Of a DNA stretch of 64,000 nucleotides, positions 7,825 through 17,841 are shown piece after piece. The DNA lies in the NCBI GenBank assembly GCA_032229975.1, contig JAVXVG010000015.1, positions 1 to 64,000 of the forward strand. Reading direction: 5' to 3'. Position 1 is the stretch's first letter. Each line of letters opens with the position of its first letter. Both the position numbers and the translations under genes were made by a program. The notes below the pieces were generated by a model that saw nothing but the letters and a program-made list of their open reading frames with translations, did no database searches and was not told the origin of the DNA. The DNA comes from JAIVGV01 sp032229975 (GTDB taxonomy: Bacteria; Acidobacteriota; Blastocatellia; Pyrinomonadales; Pyrinomonadaceae).

Positions 7825-9417
7825 TCAGCCCCGGCCCTTCTCTTTGAGAGCGGCGTCGATCATCGCCTTGAGTCCTTCGTAGGTGCGCTCTTCCAGTGGG
7901 CGACCGTTGATGAAAAACGAAGGCGTGGCATTCACGCCGACGCGATTGCCTTCGTTCAGATCGCTCTGGACTTTTTGCGAGAGCTGGCCGGAGTCGAGCA
8001 GCGCGTCGAACTTGACGCGGTCGAGACCGATCTGGCTCGCATACTCTTTGAGCTTCGCCACGTCGAGCGATTGCTGATTCGTGAAGAGCAGCTTCGCATA
8101 CTCCCAATACTTCCCTTGCGCGCGCGCCGCTTCCGCCGCCTCTGCCGCCTTGAATGCGTTGGCGTGTTGCTGTAGTGGAAAGTCGCGGACGACGAGGCGC
8201 ACGCGCTGGTCGCCGTACTCAGCCGCGATCCGTTCCAGCACGGGCTGCATCGCCGCGCAACTCGGACACTGGAAGTCTGTGAACTCGATTAGAGTCACGG
8301 GCGCATTGAGCGCGCCGCGCGAAGGCTGATCGTCCGTGGAGATTTGATAGACGGGCGCAGTCGGCTCGCGCAGAAAGTTTTGGATGCTCGTGCCGCGTCT
8401 TAAACGTTCGGCGAGCGCGCCGAGGAGACTCTGCCGTTGCTGCTCCGAGAGATACTCAACGATCTGAGCTTTCAACTGCGTGAAGTCGCCGTTGACGCGT
8501 TCCTTGTTCTGATCGTAGAAGGCCCGCGCGTCTGCCTCCGTGACAGGCTTCGTCTGAGAAGTGATCTCAGAATCGAGGAGCGATTTAGTTGTGACCTGTC
8601 GCTTCTGCGCTTCCTGTTCGAGCAGTATGTCGTTGATGCGCATGTCGAGTTGCTGTCTGCGCAGTTTGTACACCTGCATCTGGACGCTGTACACGAGCGG
8701 CTTGATCGTGTCTTCGATCATCGCCGAGGTGACGCTCGCACCGTTGACCGTGGCGAAGATGCGCGCGCGCTCGGCGGGCGTGGCGGGCGGCGTCGCCTCC
8801 GCGACGTTCAGCTTCACCTGTGCGGCTGCGCGGAGCGCGTCGGCAAATTTTTTCGCCTGCTCCTGCTGTCGCTGCTCGCGCAGGTACGCGACGATCTGAT
8901 CCTTCATGTCTGCGCTCCACTCGGCCCCGATCTTCGCTCTGTTCTGATCGTAGAAGGCCCGCGCATCCGCTTCGGTCGGCTCCGTTGTTTTGGTGACGAT
9001 CTCGGCTTCAAGAAGTTTGCTCGTGCTCATGCCGCGCTTCTTCGCCTCGGCTTCGAGCAGTATGCTGTTGATCTGTAAGGTCAACTCGCGCTTGCGAGCT
9101 TCCGAGATAGATTGCTGAAGCTCCTGAACCTTGTCGCTAATCGATCCTTCGATCTCCTTCGAAGTGATCTTCACCCCGTTGACGACCGCGAGCACGTCGG
9201 GCGGCGTCTCCACCTCGCATCCGCAATCGTCAGCCTTCGCTTTAGGCGCGGGCGTCGGTGTCAGGGCCGGATGGGGCGTCGTCGCGGCGGGTTGCATCTT
9301 CGCGGGCTGTGCGGCGGCGGGACGCGTTGGCGTGCTCGCGCGCGTGCGCTGGGCACGCACGACTGTGGCGGCGCACACGTAGAGGGCCAGTGAGATTAAC
9401 AGGACAGACTTTCGCAT
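7825..9417 (-). CDS. Tandem SurA-N-like modules fused to a DsbA/thioredoxin domain
   Basis: This 530-aa exported protein has a signal peptide (MRKSVLLISLALYVCAATVV), a Pro/Ala-rich linker and two similar SurA/PrsA amino-terminal-like chaperone modules of about 130 residues. Each starts at VNG and contains an L-x-INxILLE-EA-KR-hexa-x-LL-EI core and an ADARAFYDQN segment. A DsbA/DsbG-like thioredoxin domain follows, with CPSC in the sequence FQCPSCAAMQ and the cis-Pro loop GVNATPSFFINGR. It is thus likely a periplasmic thiol-disulfide oxidoreductase with built-in chaperone arms for unfolded substrates. No PPIase domain is visible between the modules. GGAGGAG lies upstream of the ATG at 9417. 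Confidence 0.88.
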   Translation of the reverse strand: MRKSVLLISLALYVCAATVVRAQRTRASTPTRPAAAQPAKMQPAATTPHPALTPTPAPKAKADDCGCEVETPPDVLAVVNGVKITSKEIEGSISDKVQELQQSISEARKRELTLQINSILLEAEAKKRGMSTSKLLEAEIVTKTTEPTEADARAFYDQNRAKIGAEWSADMKDQIVAYLREQRQQEQAKKFADALRAAAQVKLNVAEATPPATPAERARIFATVNGASVTSAMIEDTIKPLVYSVQMQVYKLRRQQLDMRINDILLEQEAQKRQVTTKSLLDSEITSQTKPVTEADARAFYDQNKERVNGDFTQLKAQIVEYLSEQQRQSLLGALAERLRRGTSIQNFLREPTAPVYQISTDDQPSRGALNAPVTLIEFTDFQCPSCAAMQPVLERIAAEYGDQRVRLVVRDFPLQQHANAFKAAEAAEAARAQGKYWEYAKLLFTNQQSLDVAKLKEYASQIGLDRVKFDALLDSGQLSQKVQSDLNEGNRVGVNATPSFFINGRPLEERTYEGLKAMIDAALKEKGRG

Positions 9418-9506
9418 TACTCCTCCAGACGAGATTTTCAGGGCGCGGAGAGACCAAACATTCTAGCAAGGCTCAGACGAATTGCCACGCGGCGAGGTTG
9501 CCAAGG

Positions 9507-12500
9507 CTAGTGCGCGAGTCTCGCGCTCGGCATCGACTTCGATTCGCGTCGCGTCTGCGCGCGCTCTTCCCTCTCATCTCCACCCGCAGGCACGAGCAAT
9601 GAATCGACGATGGGCAAGCGTGCGGTCTGCGGCAGCGTGGACGACGCGCCGCGCGTGGCGAACCAGATAGCCCCGTTGAGCACATGCGGGTCTGCTTGAT
9701 CCGCCTGTTCGAGATTCTGCTCTGCGCTGCGACGCGACCAGTAGCGTGCCTCTTCGTCGGCGGGCTTGGCGTTCATCAGGTTGTCGAGCGCAATGAGGGG
9801 AAGCGACGCCTTGTAGGGTCGCAGGTCTGCCGAGGGCTGGAAGATGTCCATCGGCGCGGCGGTCGCGTCGAGCTGATTCATGGGCCGGATGCCGAGCAGC
9901 AGCTCGATGGTGCGTATGAGACTCACAGTCGTGTGAAAAGTGTGGACGAGCGCGCCGGGCCGGTTGTATGCGCTCACGATCAGGGCGGGCGAGCGGTGTG
10001 CATCGACGTGATCGGGGCCATCTTGCGCGTCGTCTTCGACGAAGATGATCGCCGTGTCGCGCCAGTAGGGACTCGATGAGACGGCTTCACAGATGAGACC
10101 GACGGCGTAGTCGTTATCGGCGACGTAGAACTGCGGCGAGGGCATCCCTTGCGAAGCGCCGTTCGTATGATCGTTTGGCAGACGCATGACGGAAAGGTTC
10201 GGCAGGTGATCGCCGCGCCCGGCCTGTAAGTCTTCGACATAGCCGCGAAACTCTTTCAGCCACGCGTCTGCGCGCGACGTGCCGCGAAAGCGCGTGTCGG
10301 CGTTTGACTCACTGACAATAGGATCGACGCGACCGGCGGACTCTTTCGCAGCGCGATAAGAATCGGTCGTCATCGAATCGGGCGTGTAGAGATCGAAATT
10401 GCGATAGGTCGTGCTGTGATGGCCTTCGAGCGACTTCTTTGTCGGGAAGGCCTGAACTGTCTCAGAGAGATCGGGATAAGTTCTTTTCTTGTTCGTGTTG
10501 ATCGCGCGCAGCTCCGCTTCGGAGATCGTGCCGAGGTATTCGCCGTAGTTGCGATAGCTCAAGCCAGCGCGCGCCGCCGCGTCCCACAGGTAGAGGCTCG
10601 CGGGCTCGGAGATGCTTTCGGAGTTGTTGAGATAAGGAACGAAGTGACGCATAAAATCGGCAAGTTCCGCAGAGGTAACTTCATGCGGGAAGAGCGGCGG
10701 CTTGTCTTTGATCGGCTGCACGTCGGGCAAACGCACGAAGCCCTCGAAGTCGTATCCGTGACCACGACCCGAATAGTTCCAACGGAATGCTTTATCGACA
10801 TAGTCGTTCGAGAAGGCGGCGGTTGACCAGTTGTGGCCGTCTGCGCTCGCCTCTGCATTGACGAAGAAGCGGTCGAGCAAGCCGAAGCGAAGCGCGAGCG
10901 CGCGTTGATTAGGAGTGACGCTTTGCGGCGCGTTCTTCGGACTGCGCGCGGCATCACCTGCGCCGAAGATGGCCAGCGCGGGATCGCCGTCGGCGCGCGT
11001 GCCGTCGCCCGCGCTCGTGATGTCGCCGAAGAGTTGATCGTAGGTGCGATTCTCCTTGATGACGTAGATGACGTGGCGGATCGGCGAGCGACCTCGAAAG
11101 AGACTCGCGCGCGGCGCATCGAGCAGGCCATCGTTGCGCATCACCTCGCGCGTGTAGGCGTTGAGCTGCGCGTCGTCGGGCGTTTTGATTGCGCTTATGT
11201 TTCCGGCGACGATGGCGACGCTGTACTCGCCGCCGGCCTTCATGCCTCGCCCCGCGCCCATCGGAAATCTATCGTTCGGCACGTTCGGCACGCGCCCGGA
11301 GTTATCGACGATGACCGAAGAGTTCTCGAAGCCCGTGCCCTTGCCATTGCCAACGAAGATCGTCGGGCCAACGACCGCCAACGCGGAAGGGTACTGGCCC
11401 ACGGGGATGAAGCCGCGCACGCGAGTGCGCTCCACACGATCTTTCATCTCGTCGCTTCGTCCTGCACCGTTCTGTTCAACGCCGCGCGCGCGTGCGGAGA
11501 GCAAGACGACGGCGACGGCATTGCTGTGCGCGTTGGCAACGTAGAGCGTCGCGCCGTCTTCCGAGAGCGCGAGGCTTTCGGGGCTATGACCGAACAGCGA
11601 ATCTTCGGAGAGGCGCACGCTCACGCGCTCGATCTCGGCATCCTTCGCAGTGTCGATGACAGAGACACTGTCTGCGTTCGAGTTGACAACGTAGAGACGC
11701 GTCCGTGTCTCATTGAGGATCATTGCAGTCGGATGACTGCCGACAGCGATACGATCAATCACACGCGCGCTCTTCACACCAACGACGGCGACGGAAGAGT
11801 CGCCCCAACAGGAGACGTAAATTTTCTCCGATGGCCCTCCGGCGCGCGTCGAGAGTTGAGCGACACCGTATGGAGAGATCGTCCTCGCGCCCGCTTCGCG
11901 CTTGAGTTCCACGCGCGAGAGCGTCGGCTTGTCGGCGCGCAGGTTCGAGATGGCCCCGAGACTGTCGTCGAGATTGTTGGCGACGTAGAGCGTCTCGCCA
12001 TCGTCGCTGATCGCAAGGCCGGTCGGATAGACGCTCGCCTTGTCGTCGTTCTCGCGCGGCGTCGGCTTCGAGGCGGCAAGCGAAGAGAGATCAATCGAAG
12101 GAGCTTCAGTCTTGCCGCGACCGGGCGCGTTGGGCGAGACGGGCTCGCGCGCGCCGGGCGTGAAGCGAAAGACCCAGACCTTGTTCTCGAAGCCGCCGGA
12201 GACATACATCCTGAAAGAGCCGTTCGCATCAGCGCGCGGCGCGAAGGCCAGCCCGACGTTCGCGCTCTGCGGCGACAGGAAATAAATGTTCTGGACGACG
12301 GCGGGCGCGGGTCGCGCTTGCAGATCGATGACCGAGAGCGACTGCTGTCCCTTGTTCGTCGAGGAGCTGAACTGCAAGCCGAAGCCGCTGTTGACGGCGA
12401 CGAGGTAGCGACCGCGACCACCGGCCCTGTCGTTATCGGGACTCCGCACGAAGTCAACCGGGAGCGAGCCGACTGCCGGCTCTCGCGTCGTCAAGTCCAA

Positions 12501-12662
12501 GACGAGATCGCCTGCGGGCGTTACCCTGCGCCCTTCCGAGGCCGGTTGATTCTTCACCTGCACGTCTGCGGAAGAGATGGGGAGACGCGGCAAGACGGCC
12601 AGACACAGCAACGAAGCCGCGAGCGCGAAGACGAAGAGACGTGAAGGGCGCGCAAATGTCAT
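9507..12662 (-). CDS. YncE-like beta-propeller fused to a phosphoesterase domain
   Basis: This 1051-aa protein carries a signal peptide and then a seven-bladed YncE-type propeller, with repeats such as YPTGLAISDDGETLYVANN, HPTAMILNETRTRLYVVNS and SPESLALSEDGATLYVANA (about residues 30-480). The carboxy-terminal half is a PF04185-type phosphoesterase, related to phospholipase C and acid phosphatases, starting at IRHVIYVIKENRTYDQLFGD. Late metal ligands appear in EDDAQDGPDHVDAHRSP. It probably hydrolyses phosphoesters in the periplasm or outside the cell; the substrate is unknown. The start at 12662 has GGAG nine bases upstream. It is followed closely by the DsbA-like gene and may share its transcript. 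Confidence 0.88.
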   Translation of the reverse strand: MTFARPSRLFVFALAASLLCLAVLPRLPISSADVQVKNQPASEGRRVTPAGDLVLDLTTREPAVGSLPVDFVRSPDNDRAGGRGRYLVAVNSGFGLQFSSSTNKGQQSLSVIDLQARPAPAVVQNIYFLSPQSANVGLAFAPRADANGSFRMYVSGGFENKVWVFRFTPGAREPVSPNAPGRGKTEAPSIDLSSLAASKPTPRENDDKASVYPTGLAISDDGETLYVANNLDDSLGAISNLRADKPTLSRVELKREAGARTISPYGVAQLSTRAGGPSEKIYVSCWGDSSVAVVGVKSARVIDRIAVGSHPTAMILNETRTRLYVVNSNADSVSVIDTAKDAEIERVSVRLSEDSLFGHSPESLALSEDGATLYVANAHSNAVAVVLLSARARGVEQNGAGRSDEMKDRVERTRVRGFIPVGQYPSALAVVGPTIFVGNGKGTGFENSSVIVDNSGRVPNVPNDRFPMGAGRGMKAGGEYSVAIVAGNISAIKTPDDAQLNAYTREVMRNDGLLDAPRASLFRGRSPIRHVIYVIKENRTYDQLFGDITSAGDGTRADGDPALAIFGAGDAARSPKNAPQSVTPNQRALALRFGLLDRFFVNAEASADGHNWSTAAFSNDYVDKAFRWNYSGRGHGYDFEGFVRLPDVQPIKDKPPLFPHEVTSAELADFMRHFVPYLNNSESISEPASLYLWDAAARAGLSYRNYGEYLGTISEAELRAINTNKKRTYPDLSETVQAFPTKKSLEGHHSTTYRNFDLYTPDSMTTDSYRAAKESAGRVDPIVSESNADTRFRGTSRADAWLKEFRGYVEDLQAGRGDHLPNLSVMRLPNDHTNGASQGMPSPQFYVADNDYAVGLICEAVSSSPYWRDTAIIFVEDDAQDGPDHVDAHRSPALIVSAYNRPGALVHTFHTTVSLIRTIELLLGIRPMNQLDATAAPMDIFQPSADLRPYKASLPLIALDNLMNAKPADEEARYWSRRSAEQNLEQADQADPHVLNGAIWFATRGASSTLPQTARLPIVDSLLVPAGGDEREERAQTRRESKSMPSARLAH

Positions 12663-12724
12663 TGTTCACTGCTCCAATAGTGGCTATCGAAATTGAAGAA
12701 TGATCCACAGCCGACGTTGAATCA

Positions 12725-15007
12725 TCATTTAGATTTCCCACGCGTCGGGCCTTTCGACGCGCCTTTATTCGACGACTCACCGGCCCTCTTCGATGCGGAG
12801 TTGGCTACACGCGGGACTTCGAGCCAGAGAGTCGCGAGCGGCGGAAGCCGGACGAGCGCGGAGTGCTTGCGCCCGTAGTGCGGATGAGCTTCGGTCTCGA
12901 CCGATGCGAAGCTCTGCGCGCCGCTTCCGCCAAATCGTGCGTCGTCCGTGTTGAGTAGAACTTGATACGTCCCCGCTTTGGGAAGCGCGAGCCGGTAGTC
13001 GTGCGACACGGTTGAGAAGTTGCAGACGCAGACGACGCGGCGGCCCGTCTGCGGAGAGATGCGAATGTAAGCGAGGACGTTCTCCGCCGCGTCTTCCGAG
13101 TCGATCCATTCAAACCCCTCCGGCCCTGCGTCGGCTTCCCAGAGCGCGGGCTCTTGCTTGTAGATGTGATTCAACTCTGAGACGAGCCGGAGCACGCCTT
13201 CGTGCGCGGGGTCTTCGACGAGATGCCAGTCGAGGCTGTCATCATCCTTCCACTCGCGCCACTGGGCCAGCTCGCCGCCCATGAATAAAAGTTGCTTGCC
13301 CGGATGCGCCCACATGTGCGCGTAGAGCGCACGCAACGACGCGAACTTGTCCGCGTCGCTCGCGCCGCTCATCTTGTTCACGAGCGATCCCTTCATGTGC
13401 ACGACCTCGTCGTGCGAGAAGGGTAGGATGAATCGCTCGCTCCACGCATAGACGAGGCCGAAGGTGAGATCGTTGTGATGGAAGCGTCGCGCGCGTGGGT
13501 CGCGCTGGAAGTAACGAAGCGTGTCGTGCATCCAACCCATGTTCCATTTGAAGTCGAAGCCCAGGCCGCCTTCTGACACAGGATGACTCACGCGCGGGAA
13601 AGCGGTTGACTCCTCCGCGATCATCAACGCGCCGGGATGCTCCGCGTGGACTGTCTCGTTCAACTCGCGCAGGAAATCAATCGCTTCCAAGTTCTCGCGT
13701 CCGCCGAACCTGTTCGGCAGCCATTGGCCTTCGTTGCGACTGTAATCGAGGTAGAGCATCGAGGCGACGGCGTCCACGCGCAGAGCATCGAGGTGAAACT
13801 CACCGATCCAGAACAAGGCGTTCGCGAGGAGAAAGTTTTTCACTTCGCTGCGGCCGTAGTTGAAGATGTAAGTGCCCCAGTCCGGGTGCTCGCCGCGTCG
13901 CGGGTCTTCGTGTTCATAAAGGGCCGTCCCGTCGAAGCGACCGAGCGACCAAGCGTCTTTCGGGAAGTGCGCGGGAACCCAATCCATGATGACGGCGAAG
14001 CCGCGCGAGTGTAGATAATCGACGAGAAAGCGCAAGTCGTCCGGCGAGCCATAGCGCGCGGTCGGCGCAAAATAGTTGGTCACCTGATAGCCCCAAGAGC
14101 CACCGTAAGGATGGCCTTTCAAAGGCAGGAATTCGACGTGTGTGAACCCGCGCGCTTCCATGTAGTCGGCGAGCGCAGGCGCAGTCTCGCGATATGTGAG
14201 TGAGCGATTTCCTTCATTGAGCACGCGTCGCCAAGAGCCGAGATGAACTTCATAGATCGACATCGGCGAGCGAAGATGATCGAGCGTCCGTCGTCTCTCG
14301 ATCCATTCGTCGTCTGTGAAATTATGAGACGACTCGAAGACGATTGACGAAGTCGCGGGCGGCAACTCCGCAGCCTGCGCGTAAGGATCAGCCTTCATGA
14401 AAACGGGAAAGCCGCGACGATGAATCTCGAACTTGTAGAGCGCGCCGGCCGCGACGCCGGGCACGAAAATTTCCCACACGCCCGATGCGCCGAGCCTGCG
14501 CATCGGGTGCAAACGTCCGTCCCATGAATTGAAACTGCCAACGACGCTCACTCCATCCGCGTTCGGGGCCCACACTGCGAAGGAGGCCCCGCGCACTTCG
14601 CCGAAAGCGCGCACGTGCGCTCCGAGCTTTTCATAGACGCGCAGGTGTCGGCCCTCGTTGAAGAGATGTTCGTCGAACTGGGTGAAGGTTGGGAGGAAAA
14701 CGTATGGATCGCGAAGCGTAGCAGTACGCCCGTCCGGTTGCGTCACGCGCAAACTATAAGGGAAGACTTGCGAGCGATCCTGTATCAACAACTCGAAGAG
14801 CCCGCGTGGATCGGTCGCAACCATTTCGCGCGATGCGTTCGCCTCGTCGATCAGTTCGACGCGCGTCGCATCGGGTCGAAGCACGCGCACCACGACACCG
14901 CGCGCCGACGGGTGCGCTCCGAGGATCGAGTGTGGATCGTGGTGCGCGCCCGCGAACAGTCTTTCAAGCTCGCGTGCTGGCACGGTCGTCTTCGTGTGCT
15001 TGATCAT
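12725..15007 (-). CDS. glgB: 1,4-alpha-glucan branching enzyme
   Basis: This 760-aa GH13 enzyme moves alpha-1,4 glucan segments into alpha-1,6 branches during glycogen synthesis. It has an amino-terminal carbohydrate-binding module (HHDPHSILGAHP), a second CBM48 domain (FAVWAPNADGVSVVGSFNSW) and the (beta/alpha)8 barrel. Catalytic residues are the nucleophile Asp in DALRVDAVASMLY, the acid/base Glu in MIAEESTAFP and the stabilising Asp in LPFSHDEVVH. The length is typical of bacterial GlgB, with an extra Lys/Ser-rich tail. It lies 62 bp downstream of a GH57 gene on the same strand, so the two probably form a glycogen/alpha-glucan operon. Confidence 0.96.
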   Translation of the reverse strand: MIKHTKTTVPARELERLFAGAHHDPHSILGAHPSARGVVVRVLRPDATRVELIDEANASREMVATDPRGLFELLIQDRSQVFPYSLRVTQPDGRTATLRDPYVFLPTFTQFDEHLFNEGRHLRVYEKLGAHVRAFGEVRGASFAVWAPNADGVSVVGSFNSWDGRLHPMRRLGASGVWEIFVPGVAAGALYKFEIHRRGFPVFMKADPYAQAAELPPATSSIVFESSHNFTDDEWIERRRTLDHLRSPMSIYEVHLGSWRRVLNEGNRSLTYRETAPALADYMEARGFTHVEFLPLKGHPYGGSWGYQVTNYFAPTARYGSPDDLRFLVDYLHSRGFAVIMDWVPAHFPKDAWSLGRFDGTALYEHEDPRRGEHPDWGTYIFNYGRSEVKNFLLANALFWIGEFHLDALRVDAVASMLYLDYSRNEGQWLPNRFGGRENLEAIDFLRELNETVHAEHPGALMIAEESTAFPRVSHPVSEGGLGFDFKWNMGWMHDTLRYFQRDPRARRFHHNDLTFGLVYAWSERFILPFSHDEVVHMKGSLVNKMSGASDADKFASLRALYAHMWAHPGKQLLFMGGELAQWREWKDDDSLDWHLVEDPAHEGVLRLVSELNHIYKQEPALWEADAGPEGFEWIDSEDAAENVLAYIRISPQTGRRVVCVCNFSTVSHDYRLALPKAGTYQVLLNTDDARFGGSGAQSFASVETEAHPHYGRKHSALVRLPPLATLWLEVPRVANSASKRAGESSNKGASKGPTRGKSK

Positions 15008-15069
15008 GAAGAGGAGTGCGTCTTAAGACCACCGCCGATTAGACCATCGCGACTTAGATTGCGGCCGAC

Positions 15070-17529
15070 TTAGACTGTCGCCGACGCGGGCTCATGCGCC
15101 TCAAGCCGTCCGTGGCCCTCCGGCCCGGAGAAGAGTGCGGGCGAAAGTCGCAGGAGCAGAGCGAGGCCGCGCAGCTCGCGCCTCGGCTCGCGTCGCAAAA
15201 CCTCGTAAGCGATCTCCTGTGCGCGCTCAACGTCTGCGTCGAGACCGAGTTTGTGTGCAAGCCGGATCAACTCGAAGGCGGCTTCGATGTTCGCAGGCGT
15301 GGGCGACGTGGCAGCCGACGTAACGGCGCGCGCGATCAAACGCTCGACCTGTCGGCGCGTGCGCGCGCGATCTACTCCGTAGCCGAGCCGCGCGACTTCA
15401 TCGGCGACGCGCGTCGCCGCTTGAAGAGCATCGGTCGTCTGCTCGCGTTCAAGCCGGAGCAGCTCAGCCTCGAAGCGACGACCAATGGTGAACTCGGCGG
15501 CGACGCGCAACTCACGCGGCAACTCGAAGCCTGCGTCTCTCAGCATCTCGATGTTGCGCCGGTTCTCTTCATAAAGAAACTCGTACTGCTCCGAGAAGCG
15601 TGCGACCGTTTTGCCGAAGACGATCTCATAGACGCGCCGTCGATCCTCTGCGAGCAAGTGTTCGAGCCCGAACTCCGAAGGCCCAAACTCCTCGCGCACG
15701 CAACTGAGAAGCGCGGGCAGAGACGCGGCGCGAAACTGGCCCCAGAGTTTTTGCGACGAGGCGACGAACTCCGCATCGACCGAACACTCTCTGAGCGCGC
15801 AATAGAAATCAACGTCGCCGAAGTGCAGCGAAGCGGCGACGAACTCGTAGCTCCGGCCCGTCGCGCGTGATTCGAGATGCAGTCTCTCGGTTGAAAGTGA
15901 GAGTCGCCCGTGCGCCTGTTTCCGCAAGTCCGCGCGCGCGAAACTATAACCGGCTGACTCGCCGCGCGCTTCCGGCTCGGCGACGAGACCTGAGATGGCG
16001 AGGCTCGCGGCGACGCGCTTGGGCGCAACGCGCGCCGTCTCGATCTCTTCGCGGAAGATGTCCGCACCGTTCTCATGAGCGCGCACGTTACTGTGGGCCC
16101 CCGCAAGCAGTTCGAGGAACGACTCTCGCGGCGAGCGCGCGCCAAGCTCTTCGAGGAGATCGAGTGCGCGCGCGGCATATTTTAGAATCTGCAAGGTCTC
16201 GATGCCGGAGATGTCGTTGAAGAACCAGCCGCAACTCGTGAACATCATCAAAGCGGCGCGTTGCATCTCCAGAAGCGTGAGCGCACGCACCTGTTTATCA
16301 TCACCAAGCATTCGCGTCGCGTGCTCGCGCAAAAAACTTGAACGGTCTTGCGCGCCGATAATCACTCGCACGTAGTCGTCGCGGGCTTGCCACGCATCGA
16401 CAAAGAAGTGGCCGCCCTGTTCTGCGAAAACCTTCGCGGCTTCATCGCGCAAGAAGTTGAGCGCGCGGCGCAAGGGATCGCGCCAACGCTGATTCCATCC
16501 TTCGGGCGCACTCGCGTGACAACCGCAATCGCGCGTCCAGCGACCAAGCCCGTGCGCGCAACTCCACGCAGTTCCCTCGCCCGCCGCGTCGTGCCTGATC
16601 TCCACCTCCCACTCAGGCTGATGCTCTGCCAGAAACTCGCCGTAGTTCGTCACGCGAAAGCCACGCTCGACCTCCGCTTCGAGTGCGTAGGCGAGGCAGC
16701 GGTCGCCGAACTTGTAGTGATGACCATAAGTCTCTCCATCGGTGGCGATGTTAACCAGCGAACCGCGACCCGACGAAGCCGCGCGCTCGAAACGCTCGAC
16801 GAGCAAACGGCTCGATGCGAGCACCGAATCGAAGGCGACAGCCTGCGACGTCTCACCATCGTAGAAGAAGATAGCCATTGAGCGGCCCAATCCGTCGCGT
16901 TTGAAGTAACGATAAGGAATCGACGTGTCGATCGTTCCGCCTGCGACCGATTCCCAGACCTGCGCGCCGACTGGCCGCACGCGTTCAGCTTGGAAGGGCG
17001 AGAGGATGACGTATGAGAGGTTTTCGTCGATGAGCGCGTCGAGCGTGCGATCGTCGCAGGCTGTTTCGGGAAGCCAGAGTGATGCGGGCTCTCGATTGAA
17101 ACGTCGGCGAAAGTCCGCGATGCCCCAACGTATCTCCGTCAGCCGGTCGCGCTCGTTGCAGAGTGGGAGGATGGCGTGATGATAGCCTTGCGCGATGGCG
17201 TTGCCGTGCCCGTTGCGCATTCGCGCGCTCTCGCGGTCGGCTTCGAGGATGCGCGCGTAGGTCTCCGCGTGGAAACGCTCGAGCCAATGAAAGAGCGTTG
17301 CGCCGAAGTTGAAACTGATGTGAGCATAGTTGTTGACGACGCGCTCGACGCGTCCGTAATTATCGACGATGCGCGCGAAGGCGTTCGGGCGATAACATTC
17401 CGAGTGGATGCGCTCGTTCCAATTCTCGAAAGGGCGCGCGCTCGGCTGGCCCTCGATCGTGCCCGTCCACGGGTTCTCTCGCGGCGGCTGGTAGAAATGT
17501 CCGTGGACGACGAGCGCGGGCTTCTCCAT
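15070..17529 (-). CDS. GH57-family protein with DUF3536
   Basis: This 819-aa protein starts with the GH57 signature (ALVVHGHFYQPPRENPW) and continues through the barrel with SLWLPETACDDRTLDALID. The second half is the DUF3536 region, including WSCAHGLGRWTRDCGCH and then helical segments. GH57 enzymes act on alpha-glucans (amylase, 4-alpha-glucanotransferase or branching activities), and DUF3536 members are usually encoded beside glycogen genes, as here with glgB. The exact activity cannot be predicted. No signal peptide is present, so it is cytoplasmic. The start at 17529 is preceded by GGAGCAAGAGGG. It is probably the first gene of the glycogen operon. Confidence 0.9.
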   Translation of the reverse strand: MEKPALVVHGHFYQPPRENPWTGTIEGQPSARPFENWNERIHSECYRPNAFARIVDNYGRVERVVNNYAHISFNFGATLFHWLERFHAETYARILEADRESARMRNGHGNAIAQGYHHAILPLCNERDRLTEIRWGIADFRRRFNREPASLWLPETACDDRTLDALIDENLSYVILSPFQAERVRPVGAQVWESVAGGTIDTSIPYRYFKRDGLGRSMAIFFYDGETSQAVAFDSVLASSRLLVERFERAASSGRGSLVNIATDGETYGHHYKFGDRCLAYALEAEVERGFRVTNYGEFLAEHQPEWEVEIRHDAAGEGTAWSCAHGLGRWTRDCGCHASAPEGWNQRWRDPLRRALNFLRDEAAKVFAEQGGHFFVDAWQARDDYVRVIIGAQDRSSFLREHATRMLGDDKQVRALTLLEMQRAALMMFTSCGWFFNDISGIETLQILKYAARALDLLEELGARSPRESFLELLAGAHSNVRAHENGADIFREEIETARVAPKRVAASLAISGLVAEPEARGESAGYSFARADLRKQAHGRLSLSTERLHLESRATGRSYEFVAASLHFGDVDFYCALRECSVDAEFVASSQKLWGQFRAASLPALLSCVREEFGPSEFGLEHLLAEDRRRVYEIVFGKTVARFSEQYEFLYEENRRNIEMLRDAGFELPRELRVAAEFTIGRRFEAELLRLEREQTTDALQAATRVADEVARLGYGVDRARTRRQVERLIARAVTSAATSPTPANIEAAFELIRLAHKLGLDADVERAQEIAYEVLRREPRRELRGLALLLRLSPALFSGPEGHGRLEAHEPASATV

Positions 17530-17841
17530 CCCTCTTGCTCCGTTTGGCAGACGCCACGCTTCGACGAGTAGAAACGTGTGCGACGGCGATGCGACTTACC
17601 TAGTTGAACTTCAGATCGTGGCGGCAGTGTAGCAATCATCCGCCGCGCGCGAAAGCCCCGCACCCGGCGAATTCGTTCTTGTCGAGGCGCGTAATGTTGT
17701 AGTAAGTTTCTGAAAATTGTTCATGGTTCGCATCTGAAACGCGTGTGCGACGATCAGTTCTGCTGCTTGCGAGTCGCTCGCATTACTCGATTAGAATTTG
17801 ACGTGCGCGCACGACGTACAGGAGACAAGGAGTTTGAAGCG
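17530..17841. other. Divergent intergenic region, no gene seen
   Basis: This 312-bp gap separates the GH57/glgB operon (minus) from the gene at 17842 (plus). It should carry both promoters, but I see no convincing -35/-10 pair, RNA gene or repeat. Confidence 0.4.

Noticed and set aside
10833..12644. A 603-codon plus-strand frame opposite the YncE-phosphoesterase gene
   Set aside because: It is antisense to a gene with clear domains, has biased Arg/Ala/Asp composition and no recognisable motif.
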